64,000 bases of DNA. Origin: Candidatus Woesearchaeota archaeon (GTDB lineage: Archaea > Nanobdellota > Nanobdellia > Woesearchaeales > GW2011-AR4). The DNA lies in assembly GCA_016185945.1 (NCBI GenBank), contig JACPMR010000012.1:90385-154384 (forward strand), in the 5' to 3' direction. Below are positions 9,725-17,824 of this stretch, piece after piece (the first letter of the stretch is position 1; each line of letters starts with the position of its first letter). The notes beneath the pieces are model-generated. The model was not told the origin of the DNA and did not search any database. It was given only the letters and a program-made list of their open reading frames with translations. The translations under genes were made by a program, and so were the position numbers.

Positions 9725-9814
9725 GGGGCTGTGGTGTAGCTTGGTATCATTGGCCCTTGGGGCAGCTTATGCTCTGGTATGGGTCCGACCTGAGTTCGAA
9801 TCTCAGCAGCCCCA
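9725..9814 (+). tRNA. tRNA-Pro(GGG) with 17-nt intron
   Basis: The acceptor arms are GGGGCTG/CAGCCCC with discriminator A, and the T arm is CTGAG-TTCGAAT-CTCAG. The anticodon stem is GGCCC/GGGTC. Between the stem arms lie 24 bases, so a 17-base intron (9763-9779) at the usual 37/38 site leaves the loop TTGGGG+T and anticodon GGG, with the expected G37 of proline tRNAs. The 5' TATA-like sequence is TTTAAATAAAC near 9691. CCA is not encoded. The bulge-helix-bulge around the intron is relaxed, so the exact splice points are less sure than the tRNA call. Confidence 0.88.
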
Positions 9815-9815
9815 C

Positions 9816-10268
9816 TTATAACCCTCCCATTCCTATATTCTCTTCCTTAATTGTATTAAGAATCAGCTTTGTTTCTGTCCTCTCGACAAACTCGTATGTC
9901 TGCAGTTTCTTCAAAAAATTGTCCATCTGCCTTCTTGTGGGGAATCTTGCCAGCACAACAGAGTCAAACGCGCCTGTGACATCATAAACCGCAAAAACAT
10001 TTGGGTGCGAGGCAATCTTCCTCTCAACCTCAAAAAGCTTGCCCTTTGAAATTCTGATTTCAATCATAACCTCAACATCATAGCCAACCTTTTCGTAGTC
10101 AAGCTTTGCAGTATATTTCTTGATTAAACCTTCCTGCTCGAGCTTCTTTATGTGGTGCATTACAGTAGCAGCAGAAACATTTGCCTTCTTGGCTATCTGC
10201 CTCATTGAAAGTCTTGAGTTATCAACCAGGATATCCAATATCTTCCTATCTTTCTCTTCCAACTGCAT
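9816..10268 (-). CDS. Lrp/AsnC family transcriptional regulator
   Basis: This 150-residue regulator has an N-terminal helix-turn-helix (SRLSMRQIAKKANVSAATVM, residues ~18-40) and a C-terminal RAM/ligand-binding domain (beta-alpha-beta-beta-alpha-beta). The frame could begin at a TTG four codons earlier, but the ATG (MQLEEKDRKIL) fits the family. It is divergent from glnA across a 218-base gap, so glnA is a reasonable target. Lrp-type proteins sense amino acids, commonly glutamine or branched-chain ones in archaea. That link is inference from context. Its stop lies one base after the tRNA-Pro. Confidence 0.92.
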   Translation of the reverse strand: MQLEEKDRKILDILVDNSRLSMRQIAKKANVSAATVMHHIKKLEQEGLIKKYTAKLDYEKVGYDVEVMIEIRISKGKLFEVERKIASHPNVFAVYDVTGAFDSVVLARFPTRRQMDNFLKKLQTYEFVERTETKLILNTIKEENIGMGGL

Positions 10269-10387
10269 TTTATCAATCAAAACCCCAACATTTGTTTATT
10301 TTGATATAACATAAAACAATATTTCTAAACAAATATTTAAAATTATCGGTTTTTAATGTATTTTTGTTTAATAAAATCTGGAATAAA

Positions 10388-10441
10388 TATATAAATAGCT
10401 ACAAAAACTACATAATCCTAATTCTAAATGACATTTAGAAT
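10388..10441 (+). promoter_or_regulatory. glnA promoter with 9-bp perfect palindrome
   Basis: A TATA box (AATATATAA, ~10388-10396) is followed about 30 bases later by ATTCTAAAT-GAC-ATTTAGAAT (10421-10441), a perfect 9-3-9 inverted repeat. The predicted transcription start falls just before it, so it could be an operator for the divergent Lrp protein or a hairpin at the 5' end of the glnA mRNA. A Shine-Dalgarno-like GGGGTG lies six bases before the glnA ATG, so this mRNA has a ~70-base leader, unlike most genes here. Confidence 0.65.
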
Positions 10442-10486
10442 TGATAGGTAGGCGAACTAATAAAACTAAAAAAGCGGGGTGAAACC

Positions 10487-11956
10487 ATGAGCACAACAGA
10501 AATTCTGGAATTGATTAAAAAAGAGCCGTCAAGAACCGTTAAGACGGAGTTTGTTGAGAGCTTAAAGAGGGATTTGGAAAGAGTCAAATTTGTGGACTTG
10601 AAATTTACCGACATGCCGGGCTTATGGCAGCACTTTACAGTGCCGATAACAGAGCTTAATGAAAGCGCGATTTCAACTGGATTTGGATTTGACGGCAGCT
10701 CCATAAGGGGCTTCAAGGATATTCATGAAAGCGACATGCTCTTTGTGCCTGACTTGAAAACTGGCTTTACAGACCCTTTTTCTGACTCAACAGTTAGCAT
10801 TATTGGCAATGTCAAAGATCCTGAAACAGGCGAATTGTTTACCAGAGACCCAAGATATATTGCGCAGAAGGCAGAGTCCTACCTTAAAGAGACAGGAATT
10901 GCGGATGTTGCCTACTATGGGCCTGAGCTTGAGTTCTTCATATTTGACAGCATAAGGTACGACCAAAAAGAAAATTTTGGCTATTACTACATTGACTCTT
11001 CTGAAGGAAGTTGGAATACAGGGACAGAGAATGGAAGCCCTAATCTTGGATACAAGCCAAAATTCAAGGAAGGTTATTTTCCTGTTCCACCGACAGATTC
11101 CTTGCAGAACATAAGGAACGAGATTGTCGAGACAATGATAAAATCGGGAATTGGAGTGGAGTGCCATCATCACGAAGTTGCCACAGCAGGGCAATGCGAG
11201 ATCGACATGGGCTATTCCTCGCTTGTAAGAATGGCAGACCAGACTATGATGTACAAGTACATAATAAAGAATATTGCAAGAAAGCACGGCAAAACCGCAA
11301 CTTTCATGCCAAAGCCTTTATTTAACGACAATGGCTCTGGAATGCATGTACATCAAAGCTTGTGGAAGCAGGGCAAAAATTTATTTTATGACAAGGATGG
11401 CTATGCTTTATTAAGCGATACAGCAAAATACTACATTGGCGGATTGCTGGAGCATGCGTCTGCATTATGTGGCTTGATTGCACCAACAACAAACTCTTAC
11501 AAACGCCTTGTGCCTGGATTCGAGGCGCCTGTCAATTTAGTTTATTCAAAAAGAAACAGGAGCGCTGCAGTAAGGATTCCCATATACCACACAAGCGACA
11601 AGGCAAAAAGGATAGAGTTCAGGACTCCGGATCCAAGTAGCAATGTTTACCTTGCGTTTGCAGCGATGCTGATGGCAGGACTTGACGGCATAAAAAGAAA
11701 AGTTGATCCAGGCGAGCCATTGGACAAGGACATTTATCATCTAACCAAGGAAGAGGCAACAGCAATCAAGAGTGTGCCAAGCTCGCTGGGAGAATCTTTG
11801 AATGCACTCGAAGAGGACCATAAGTTCTTGCTTGCAGGCAATGTATTCACTCAGGATATGATTGACACGTGGATTGACTATAAAAGAACAAAAGAAGTTG
11901 ATCCTGTAAGGCTAAGGCCGCACCCGTGGGAATATCACTTGTATTTTGACATTTGA
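10487..11956 (+). CDS. glnA: Glutamine synthetase, type I
   Basis: This 489-residue enzyme makes glutamine from glutamate, ammonia and ATP. Signatures are complete: [16 protein letters not shown], the metal-binding [23 protein letters not shown], the ATP loop [12 protein letters not shown], the substrate loop [19 protein letters not shown] and [19 protein letters not shown]. The region DIYHLTKEE corresponds to the loop that carries the adenylylated Tyr in bacterial GSI-beta enzymes; no adenylyltransferase is seen in the window. It is monocistronic, with element B after it. Regulation by the divergent Lrp protein is likely but inferred. Confidence 0.97.
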   Translation: MSTTEILELIKKEPSRTVKTEFVESLKRDLERVKFVDLKFTDMPGLWQHFTVPITELNESAISTGFGFDGSSIRGFKDIHESDMLFVPDLKTGFTDPFSDSTVSIIGNVKDPETGELFTRDPRYIAQKAESYLKETGIADVAYYGPELEFFIFDSIRYDQKENFGYYYIDSSEGSWNTGTENGSPNLGYKPKFKEGYFPVPPTDSLQNIRNEIVETMIKSGIGVECHHHEVATAGQCEIDMGYSSLVRMADQTMMYKYIIKNIARKHGKTATFMPKPLFNDNGSGMHVHQSLWKQGKNLFYDKDGYALLSDTAKYYIGGLLEHASALCGLIAPTTNSYKRLVPGFEAPVNLVYSKRNRSAAVRIPIYHTSDKAKRIEFRTPDPSSNVYLAFAAMLMAGLDGIKRKVDPGEPLDKDIYHLTKEEATAIKSVPSSLGESLNALEEDHKFLLAGNVFTQDMIDTWIDYKRTKEVDPVRLRPHPWEYHLYFDI

Positions 11957-11980
11957 ATTTTTTATTTGTTGATTAGTTAT

Positions 11981-12156
11981 ATTTCAATCCGTCGCCTTCG
12001 GCGACATTAGTTACGCGCCTCGGCATTCAACTATAGAGGTTGCATTCCTTTGTGCTCCTCCTCGGCGCCTATCTATTTAATAATTTCAGGCAAACTTTCC
12101 TGAGCTGGGTTCCCATATCTTGCTTGCTGATATTGGGAAGCGACGTTGTTTGAAAT
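11981..12156 (+). repeat. Palindromic intergenic element, copy B
   Basis: Module 1 is GTCGCC-TTC-GGCGAC. Module 2 runs from GCGCCTCGGCATTC to CTCCTCCTCGGCGC and nearly matches copies A and E. Module 3 is GAGCTGGGTTCCCATATC...GATATTGGGAAGCGAC, of the type in copies C, D and E. Ends are ATTTCAA/TTGAAAT. The element sits between glnA and the FAD synthetase gene and reads in the same direction as both. Nothing else is seen in this gap. Confidence 0.85.
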
Positions 12157-12236
12157 TTTTATTATTGTTTTTGAAAAATATTTTAATTGAAATTTCATAC
12201 CAAATCTTTTTAAACTTCTTTTGAATACTCTGCCCT

Positions 12237-12638
12237 ATGAAAAAAGTAATGTGCGCAGGGACTTTTGACATAATCCATCCAGGGCATTTGTACTATTTAT
12301 CTGAAGCAAAGAAATATGGTGACAAGCTAATTGTTGTTGTTGCAAGAGATGATACTTCTGAAACTTTTAAGGGGAAAAAGCCAGTGCATAATGAAAAGGG
12401 AAGGTTAGAGCAGGTAAGAATGCTCAAGATTGTCGATGAAGCTGTATTAGGGCATCTAGGTAATATTTTTAATATAATTGAAGAAATAAAGCCAGATGTT
12501 ATCTGTTTGGGTTATGACCAAAATGTTCAAAAGCAGGAGTTGGAAGAAGAATTAAACAAAAGAGGCTTAAAAGCAGAGGTTATAAGAATAAACTCCTATA
12601 TGCCAAATCTGTATAAAAGCTCTAAGATGAAAAAATGA
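12237..12638 (+). CDS. ribL: FAD synthetase-like cytidylyltransferase family protein
   Basis: This 133-residue nucleotidyltransferase begins MKKVMCAGTFDIIHPGHLYY, with the HxGH motif as HPGH, and has GYDQN near residue 98 and a C-terminal SSKMKK in place of ISSTxIK. Size and motifs match archaeal RibL, which transfers AMP from ATP to FMN to give FAD. Glycerol-phosphate cytidylyltransferases share this fold, so specificity is not proven. A TATA-like CTTTTTAAAC lies ~25 bases before the ATG. It overlaps the next HAD gene by four bases and heads a four-gene operon. Confidence 0.82.
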   Translation: MKKVMCAGTFDIIHPGHLYYLSEAKKYGDKLIVVVARDDTSETFKGKKPVHNEKGRLEQVRMLKIVDEAVLGHLGNIFNIIEEIKPDVICLGYDQNVQKQELEEELNKRGLKAEVIRINSYMPNLYKSSKMKK

Positions 12639-13276
12639 TTAAGGGGGTTATATTTGATATGGATGGTGTTATTGCAGATTCTCTTGGTGTTCATAATAAA
12701 GCCTTTATTCAACTATTTAGAAAATATAAACTAAAATTAACAAAAAATGATATAAAATCCACATATGGAAAATCTACCAAAGAAAACTTGAAAAATCTTA
12801 AGAGGAAATATAATATGAAAACCCCCCTAAATAAATTAATTAAAGAAAGGGATTCTATTTTAATGGGCATGATTTATAAAATCAAACAAATTCCAGGTGC
12901 AGTTAAGTTAATCAAAGAATTAAGCTCATTAAAAAAACTGGCAGTAGCCTCTTCTTCTCGTAGACAAATTATTAAGAAAATATTAAAAAATTTAAAGATA
13001 GAAAAATTTTTCAGTGTAGTTGTTTCTTCAGAAGATGTTGTTAAATCAAAGCCAAACCCAGACATACTTTTATTCACTAAAAGAAAACTTGGCTTAAAGA
13101 AAGATGAATTGATAGTAATTGAAGACAGTCGAAACGGTATTATAGCTGCGAAAAGAGCAAAAATTAAATGTATTGCAATTCCAAACAAATACACCAAAAA
13201 CGAAGATTTTTCATCTGCCGATTATATTACAAAATCAATGATTGATGCTAAACGAATAATCAGTCATATAAAATGA
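12635..13276 (+). CDS. HAD-superfamily phosphatase
   Basis: This 213-residue protein shows all four HAD motifs: FDMDGVIADS at the N-terminus, ASSSR (motif II), KSKPNPDI (motif III) and IEDSRNG (motif IV). The cap and length match beta-phosphoglucomutase/phosphatase-like members. The substrate is unknown. The ATGA overlap with the FAD synthetase-like gene suggests coupled translation and possibly a flavin-pathway phosphate substrate, but that is only context. It also overlaps the following VKOR gene by four bases. Confidence 0.85.
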   Translation: MIKGVIFDMDGVIADSLGVHNKAFIQLFRKYKLKLTKNDIKSTYGKSTKENLKNLKRKYNMKTPLNKLIKERDSILMGMIYKIKQIPGAVKLIKELSSLKKLAVASSSRRQIIKKILKNLKIEKFFSVVVSSEDVVKSKPNPDILLFTKRKLGLKKDELIVIEDSRNGIIAAKRAKIKCIAIPNKYTKNEDFSSADYITKSMIDAKRIISHIK

Positions 13277-13674
13277 AGCACATTTACTTAATAATTTTAT
13301 CATTGATTGGATTTTTGGTTTCATTCTACATTTATTACTCCAAAAAATATGGCAAGCCGATGCATTGCGTAATCGGGCAGGACTGCGACGCAGTTGTCAA
13401 GAGCAAGTATGGAAAGACATTTGGCATCGAGAATACAGTGCCTGGAATGCTGTATTATGTCTTGATATTTGTTTATGGAATTTCCATCCTTATAAATCGA
13501 AATATTTTTAAAGTAGATATATTCTACTATCCAATAGTAATTGCGAGCATCGGCAGTGTTTTGTTTTCATTGTACTTAACTGCTGTGCAGGCATTCATTT
13601 TGAAGAAATGGTGCGAGTACTGCATTGTTTCAACGATTGCATCAGTGCTAATATTGATGATATTGATTTTATAA
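13273..13674 (+). CDS. Vitamin K epoxide reductase (VKOR) family protein
   Basis: This 133-residue integral membrane protein has four predicted helices. It shows the redox cysteines of the VKOR family: a loop pair, HCVIGQDC (about residues 32-39), and the active-site WCEYC near residue 115. VKOR homologues pass electrons from disulfide-forming partners to quinones, and so support oxidative folding of extracytoplasmic proteins. No fused thioredoxin domain is present. It overlaps the HAD gene and is followed one base later by a DoxX-like gene, consistent with a membrane redox unit. Confidence 0.88.
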   Translation: MKHIYLIILSLIGFLVSFYIYYSKKYGKPMHCVIGQDCDAVVKSKYGKTFGIENTVPGMLYYVLIFVYGISILINRNIFKVDIFYYPIVIASIGSVLFSLYLTAVQAFILKKWCEYCIVSTIASVLILMILIL

Positions 13675-13675
13675 A

Positions 13676-14107
13676 ATGCCAAAAAACAAAAACAATTTAA
13701 GCCAATGGAGTTTATTTTTATTGAGGGTGGTTCTTGGAGTTATTTTCATTTATCACGGCTATGCAAAGCTTTTTGTGAAAGGCGCTTTGCCAGGCATTGC
13801 GCAGTTTTTTGCAGCAGTTGGAATTCCATTGGCAAATCAGGCTGCAGTTCTTGTTGCATTTGCTGAATTTGTTGGTGGATTGTTACTAATATCTGGCTTG
13901 CTGACAAGATGGACTTCTGTAGTTTTAATCATTGAAATGCTGGTTGCATTATTTAAAGTGCATCTCAAGCAGGGATTTTTTATATCACCACCAGCTTATG
14001 GATATGAGTTTGTTTTGTTGATTTTGGCTGTGTTGGTTATTCTTCTAGTTAATGGGCCTGGCGCTTTGTCGCTTGGGAAGAAATTTAAGAATAAGCAGTT
14101 ACATTAA
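13676..14107 (+). CDS. DoxX family membrane protein
   Basis: This 143-residue protein has four membrane helices and the DoxX signature around LLRVVLGVIFIYHGYAKL, followed by GIAQFFAAVGIP. DoxX proteins are linked to quinone or thiol redox in membranes; the exact reaction is uncertain. Its start is one base after the stop of the VKOR gene, and the two probably share electrons or a quinone pool. It is the last gene of the ribL-like operon and is convergent with the Dph6-like gene. Confidence 0.85.
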   Translation: MPKNKNNLSQWSLFLLRVVLGVIFIYHGYAKLFVKGALPGIAQFFAAVGIPLANQAAVLVAFAEFVGGLLLISGLLTRWTSVVLIIEMLVALFKVHLKQGFFISPPAYGYEFVLLILAVLVILLVNGPGALSLGKKFKNKQLH

Positions 14108-14113
14108 AAATCT

Positions 14114-14860
14114 TTATCTCAAAAATCCTGCAAAAACGCTTTTCCTTTTAGCTCTTTTTGCCTCTCTTGCAAGCTTGTCTTCCATTCTGTACTTGTTTAT
14201 TTCAACATGCCCGCAGTAATCATCTTCGTAGATTATTGACATGTCCTCTATAACTAATCTTTTAGAAAACAAAGGACAATCAGTAACTAAAGTGTCTGCA
14301 TAGCCACCTTCAAATCCGATATGAAAACCATACCTTAAAGAATCTCTTTTCAATTGCGAAAAATTCTCAATTGTAATTCTCTTTCCAAGCCAATCTTTCA
14401 AGCCGTCAGATGCAATTTGCGTTATCAAGATTTCATAACCATTCTTAAGCATTTCTTCCATTACCAAGTCATGGTCTTCACCAGCATGGCTTGCGAAAGC
14501 ATCAACCTTTAATGGCATCAATGCCTTTTGTATGCTTCTTAATTGAGTTTCCTGCAATCCAACTCCGCCAAGAACAACAGCATCAATTCTCATCTTTTTC
14601 TGGTTCTTTGCTACGATATCCTTTACAATCTCTGCTTCTTTTTCAGGGTTTGCAACCCTGCATTTCACATAGAAATGTGGAATTCCAAGCATCTTGGCTA
14701 AATCTTTTGTCAGTTCAACGGTTGCATAGTGAAACAAAAAGCAGTCCTTTCTTGTTGGCTTTACAGAAATCAAGTACTTAATGTCCCAGCCCCTGTCTTT
14801 TGCATGCTGAACTGCAAAAGTGCTGTCCTTTCCACCAGAGTAAAGAATTGCGACATCCAT
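14114..14860 (-). CDS. Diphthine-ammonia ligase-like (Dph6) ATP pyrophosphatase
   Basis: This 248-residue protein starts MDVAILYSGGKDSTFAVQHA, with the PP-loop SGGKDS of adenine-nucleotide alpha hydrolases. It carries the family's C-terminal motif EGGYADTLVTDCPLFSKRL (about residues 190-208), typical of the DUF71/Dph6 group. In archaea and eukaryotes these enzymes perform the last amidation step of diphthamide on elongation factor 2. It lies convergent with doxX and divergent from the NAD cluster. No other diphthamide gene is visible in the window. Confidence 0.85.
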   Translation of the reverse strand: MDVAILYSGGKDSTFAVQHAKDRGWDIKYLISVKPTRKDCFLFHYATVELTKDLAKMLGIPHFYVKCRVANPEKEAEIVKDIVAKNQKKMRIDAVVLGGVGLQETQLRSIQKALMPLKVDAFASHAGEDHDLVMEEMLKNGYEILITQIASDGLKDWLGKRITIENFSQLKRDSLRYGFHIGFEGGYADTLVTDCPLFSKRLVIEDMSIIYEDDYCGHVEINKYRMEDKLAREAKRAKRKSVFAGFLR

Positions 14861-14934
14861 AAAAAAAGGATAATTATTTTATTTATAAAGTTTTTGTTAA
14901 AAACATTTTTAAACAGCTAAAAAATCAACATATT

Positions 14935-15592
14935 ATGAACCCAAAAAATAGTATCAATAATCAAAAAAACTAAGGCAGACCTTGTTGTTTTTCCGGAGCT
15001 TTCTGTAACCGGCTACAGCCCGCAGGATTTGTTACTAAGAAAAAATTTCATTGAACAGAACATTATTGCATTAAAAAGAATAATAAATAATACAAAAAAT
15101 AAAACTGCAATTGTCGGCTTTATAGAAAAATTCAATGAGGACATCTACAATAGTGCTGCCATTATCAGAAACCAGCAGATTGTTGAAATCCATCATAAGA
15201 TATGCCTGCCTAATTACACAATTTTTGACGAGAAAAGATGGTTTAAGGAAGGCAATGAAGCAACGGTTTTTGAGTACTCAAACAAAACAATTGGCTTGAG
15301 CATCTGTGAGGATATATGGTTCCCAGAAACAACAAAGCAGCAAAAAAACAGAAGCGCTGATTTGATAATAAATATTTCTGCTTCCCCTTACAGGAAAGGA
15401 AAAATTGAGGCAATTGAGAACGTTCTCTGGCAAAGATGGGAAGAAAATAAAGTGCCAATAATTTATGTAAATCAAGTTGGCGGGCAAGACGGGATTGTGT
15501 TTTACGGGCACAGCATGTACTTTAAAGATGGAAAAATTGTAAACAAATGCAGGGATTTTGATGAAGATATTTTGATTGTTGATGTAAAATGA
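14935..15592 (+). pseudogene. NAD synthetase glutaminase (nitrilase) domain, 5' end broken
   Basis: The frame encodes a nitrilase-type glutaminase as found with NadE. The catalytic triad residues are all present: Glu in FPELSVTGY, Lys in HHKICLPNY and Cys in LSICEDIWFP. However, the frame holding the Glu reaches a stop at 14936 with no usable start. The ATG at 14935 is one base out of frame and would join only by losing one base of the A-run at 14943-14948, giving MNPKIVSIIKKTKADLVVF. Even then ~20 residues of the usual first strand are missing. The first in-frame start is a TTG at 15029, after the Glu. This is decay, a sequencing error or slippage. It overlaps nadE by four bases. Confidence 0.75.
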
Positions 15593-16419
15593 ACACAAAA
15601 GAAATCTACAATGCATTGATTCTTGGAATTAGGGATTATTTCAAAAAAAATGATTTCCAAAAGGCAGTTATTGGCTTGAGTGGGGGAATTGACAGCTCTG
15701 TTGCATGTTATTTAGTTGTAAGAGCACTTGGAAGCAGAAATGTCACTGCGCTTTTGATGCCGGATTTGGGCACGACATCAAGGCAAAGCATAGAAGATGC
15801 AAAATTAATTATTAATAAATTGAGAATACATCACCATATTATTGCAATTAACAATGCTGTTGATTATTTCAATGCCATAAACAAACAATTAAAATTCCAA
15901 AAAAACATTTACGCAATTGCAAACGTTAAAGCAAGAGCCAGAATGACGCTTCTTTATTATTTTGCAAATTTAAACAACGCATTAGTTATAGGCACATCAG
16001 ACAAATCCGAAATAGCGCTTGGCTACACTACAAAATACGGCGACAATGCAGCAGACATTTTAGTCATTGGGGATTTATGGAAAACAGAAGTTATCGAAAT
16101 GGGAACATATTTGAAAGTTCCTAAATCTATATTAAAGAAAAAACCAAGCGCAGAATTGATTATAGGGCAGACAGCAGAGAAAGAGCTTGGCGCTTCTTAC
16201 GAAATTCTGGACAAAATATTGAAAATGTACATTGAAGAAGAATTGTCTCCAGAAGAAATAATAAACAAAGGCTTTAACAAAAAAATCGTCAAAAATATTG
16301 TTGAAAGAATTAGGCTAAACGAGCACAAGAGAAGAACTGCAATGCTTATCAGAGTTTCCGAGCGCTCATTTCACGGCATGGAATGGAGAATGCCGATAAC
16401 TAATAAATTTAGGGGCTGA
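15589..16419 (+). CDS. nadE: NAD+ synthetase
   Basis: This 276-residue enzyme converts deamido-NAD to NAD with ATP and ammonia. The PP-loop is GLSGGIDSSVACYL (~29-42). The substrate-binding GTSDKSEIALGYTTKYGDNA is intact, as is KKKPSAEL. The length is that of the ammonia-dependent form without a fused glutaminase; the upstream glutaminase-domain gene overlaps it but is damaged at its 5' end, so this enzyme may rely on free ammonia. nadM follows 47 bases later from its own promoter. Confidence 0.95.
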   Translation: MNTKEIYNALILGIRDYFKKNDFQKAVIGLSGGIDSSVACYLVVRALGSRNVTALLMPDLGTTSRQSIEDAKLIINKLRIHHHIIAINNAVDYFNAINKQLKFQKNIYAIANVKARARMTLLYYFANLNNALVIGTSDKSEIALGYTTKYGDNAADILVIGDLWKTEVIEMGTYLKVPKSILKKKPSAELIIGQTAEKELGASYEILDKILKMYIEEELSPEEIINKGFNKKIVKNIVERIRLNEHKRRTAMLIRVSERSFHGMEWRMPITNKFRG

Positions 16420-16466
16420 TTTAATATAAAATAACCTTTATATACTACTCATTAAACATTCTTTAT

Positions 16467-16976
16467 ATGCACCGTGCCCTCTTCATAGGAAGATTCCAGC
16501 CATTTCACAATGCCCACTTAATTGACGTGCAGAAAGTTCTGAAAGAAGTTGATGAAGTTATAATTGCAATTGGCAGTTCTCGGGAAAAGGACACTCTGGA
16601 GAACCCTTTCAGCTATAATGAAAGGAAAAAAATGATTGAGGCAGCTTTGAAAAAAGCCAAAATCAAAAAATACGAGATTTATCCGGTGCCTGACTTGTAC
16701 AACGACAGGAAATGGGTAGAATACATAAAGAAAAACCTGCCAAGATACGAATTTGTTTATTCTGGCAACCTCTGGACTTTGAAGTGCTTCAAAAAATATG
16801 ATTCCAAAGTCAGGAAAATCAGGCTAATTAAGGGAATCAACAGCACAAAGATAAGGGATATGATGATAAAGGGCAAAGAATGGCAGAAATTAGTGCCAAA
16901 GGAAATTGTTGATTATATTAGAAAAACCAAGGGTGTGGAAAGGGTTAAAAGTATTCATAAACCTATTTTTTCTTGA
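16467..16976 (+). CDS. nadM: Nicotinamide-nucleotide adenylyltransferase
   Basis: This 169-residue archaeal-type enzyme adenylylates NMN or nicotinate mononucleotide. It begins MHRALFIGRFQPFHNAHL with the GRFQPFHxxH motif and has GINSTKIRDMM (ISSTxIR-like) near residue 130. TATA (CTTTATATAC, ~16436-16446) lies about 25 bases before the ATG, so the mRNA is probably leaderless. With nadE immediately upstream the two consecutive steps of NAD assembly are side by side. The last 14 bases overlap the convergent PIN-domain gene. Confidence 0.93.
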   Translation: MHRALFIGRFQPFHNAHLIDVQKVLKEVDEVIIAIGSSREKDTLENPFSYNERKKMIEAALKKAKIKKYEIYPVPDLYNDRKWVEYIKKNLPRYEFVYSGNLWTLKCFKKYDSKVRKIRLIKGINSTKIRDMMIKGKEWQKLVPKEIVDYIRKTKGVERVKSIHKPIFS

Positions 16977-17484
16977 TTTTACCAAGTAAATCCCAAAATT
17001 CAAGCAGAACTTTAGTGCTAAACCTATATTTTGAATTTTCCATTTCATTTATAAAATTATTTATTTCTTCCTTGTCAATTAAACCTTCTCTGTAAGCTAT
17101 TAATAACACTCTTAGAGAGCCTATAGTTTTTATCCCAAATGCCTTTGCTGCCTCTCTTGCAGCTATTTCATCTATTATAATTTCTTTCTTATTAAGCTGC
17201 AATGCTAAAGCAATAGTTTCAGCTTCACCAATGTCGATGTTATAAATCAATTGAATCCTAGAAGCCGTATCAAAGAATTTAGGCGCGAGCGTGAAAATGT
17301 TGATATTCTTATCGTCAATGTGTTCCTTGACAACGAGAGCATCCCTAAGATTTTGTTCTACGCCCTTTAATACAACTTCCCTATAAACTTCATTCGTTAT
17401 TTCTATTTTTTTATATAAATTTTTAAGAATATCTATCCTATTTAATTTGCCAAAAATAATCAACGGAGAAGCATTTACAATCAA
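16963..17484 (-). CDS. DUF3368-type PIN-like toxin
   Basis: This 173-residue protein matches the DUF3368 group of PIN-domain nucleases: N-terminal MIVNASPLIIFGKLNRIDIL, a central DIGEAETIALAL (acidic residues for metal binding) and IIDEIAAREAAKAFGIKTIG. Such proteins are putative RNases. Its start overlaps the UPF0175 gene by four bases, the usual partner arrangement, and this supports a type II toxin-antitoxin pair. The first conserved Asp is replaced by Asn (VNASP), which is also seen in this family as far as I recall. Confidence 0.85.
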   Translation of the reverse strand: MIVNASPLIIFGKLNRIDILKNLYKKIEITNEVYREVVLKGVEQNLRDALVVKEHIDDKNINIFTLAPKFFDTASRIQLIYNIDIGEAETIALALQLNKKEIIIDEIAAREAAKAFGIKTIGSLRVLLIAYREGLIDKEEINNFINEMENSKYRFSTKVLLEFWDLLGKIKKK

Positions 17485-17780
17485 ATCAATCCCTCAAAAT
17501 CTTCTCTTAACTCTTTCAACCCATAATGGAAATCAATACCTTTTTGGACTAAAATATCTAGAAACTTTGATAGAGGTACATCAGCCATTCTTGCGGCTTT
17601 CCAAGCTGTTGCTTCATTGTTCCTGAATTTTTCAAGAGCTATCTCTAATTTTTTTTCTTTTATGCCCTTTTCAAGCACTTCCCTTAATACATTAGATTTT
17701 GTTTTTTTCTCTAGCTTTGAAATTTCATTAATTTCTTTTAGCTCTTCCTTGTCTATTCTCACAGATACTGTTTCAGCCAT
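17481..17780 (-). CDS. UPF0175-type antitoxin
   Basis: This 99-residue protein has an N-terminal ribbon-helix-helix (ETVSVRIDKEELKEINEI) and the UPF0175 C-terminal part, with LEKFRNNEATAWKAARMADV and PLSKFLDILVQKGIDFHYG. Such proteins pair with DUF3368 PIN proteins and repress their own operon. A TATA box (TTTATATA, 17805-17812 on the minus strand) is ~27 bases upstream, giving a nearly leaderless mRNA. Confidence 0.87.
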   Translation of the reverse strand: MAETVSVRIDKEELKEINEISKLEKKTKSNVLREVLEKGIKEKKLEIALEKFRNNEATAWKAARMADVPLSKFLDILVQKGIDFHYGLKELREDFEGLI

Positions 17781-17803
17781 ATTGTATACAAATGTGGTAA
17801 CTT

Positions 17804-17824
17804 GTATATAAAGGTTGCGGTTTT
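17804..17824 (-). promoter_or_regulatory. BRE/TATA promoter of UPF0175-DUF3368 operon
   Basis: The minus strand reads ACCGCAACCTTTATATAC after an A-run. It is identical over 21 bases to the promoter of the AbrB-like operon at 3622-3642. Confidence 0.75.

Noticed and set aside
11981..12156. glnA terminator or riboswitch only
   Set aside because: The same structure occurs in other orientations next to unrelated genes, so a glnA-specific role is unlikely, though termination remains possible.
12086..12271. Minus-strand open frame across element B
   Set aside because: It covers the palindromic repeat and the ribL-like start on the other strand; no promoter or motifs.
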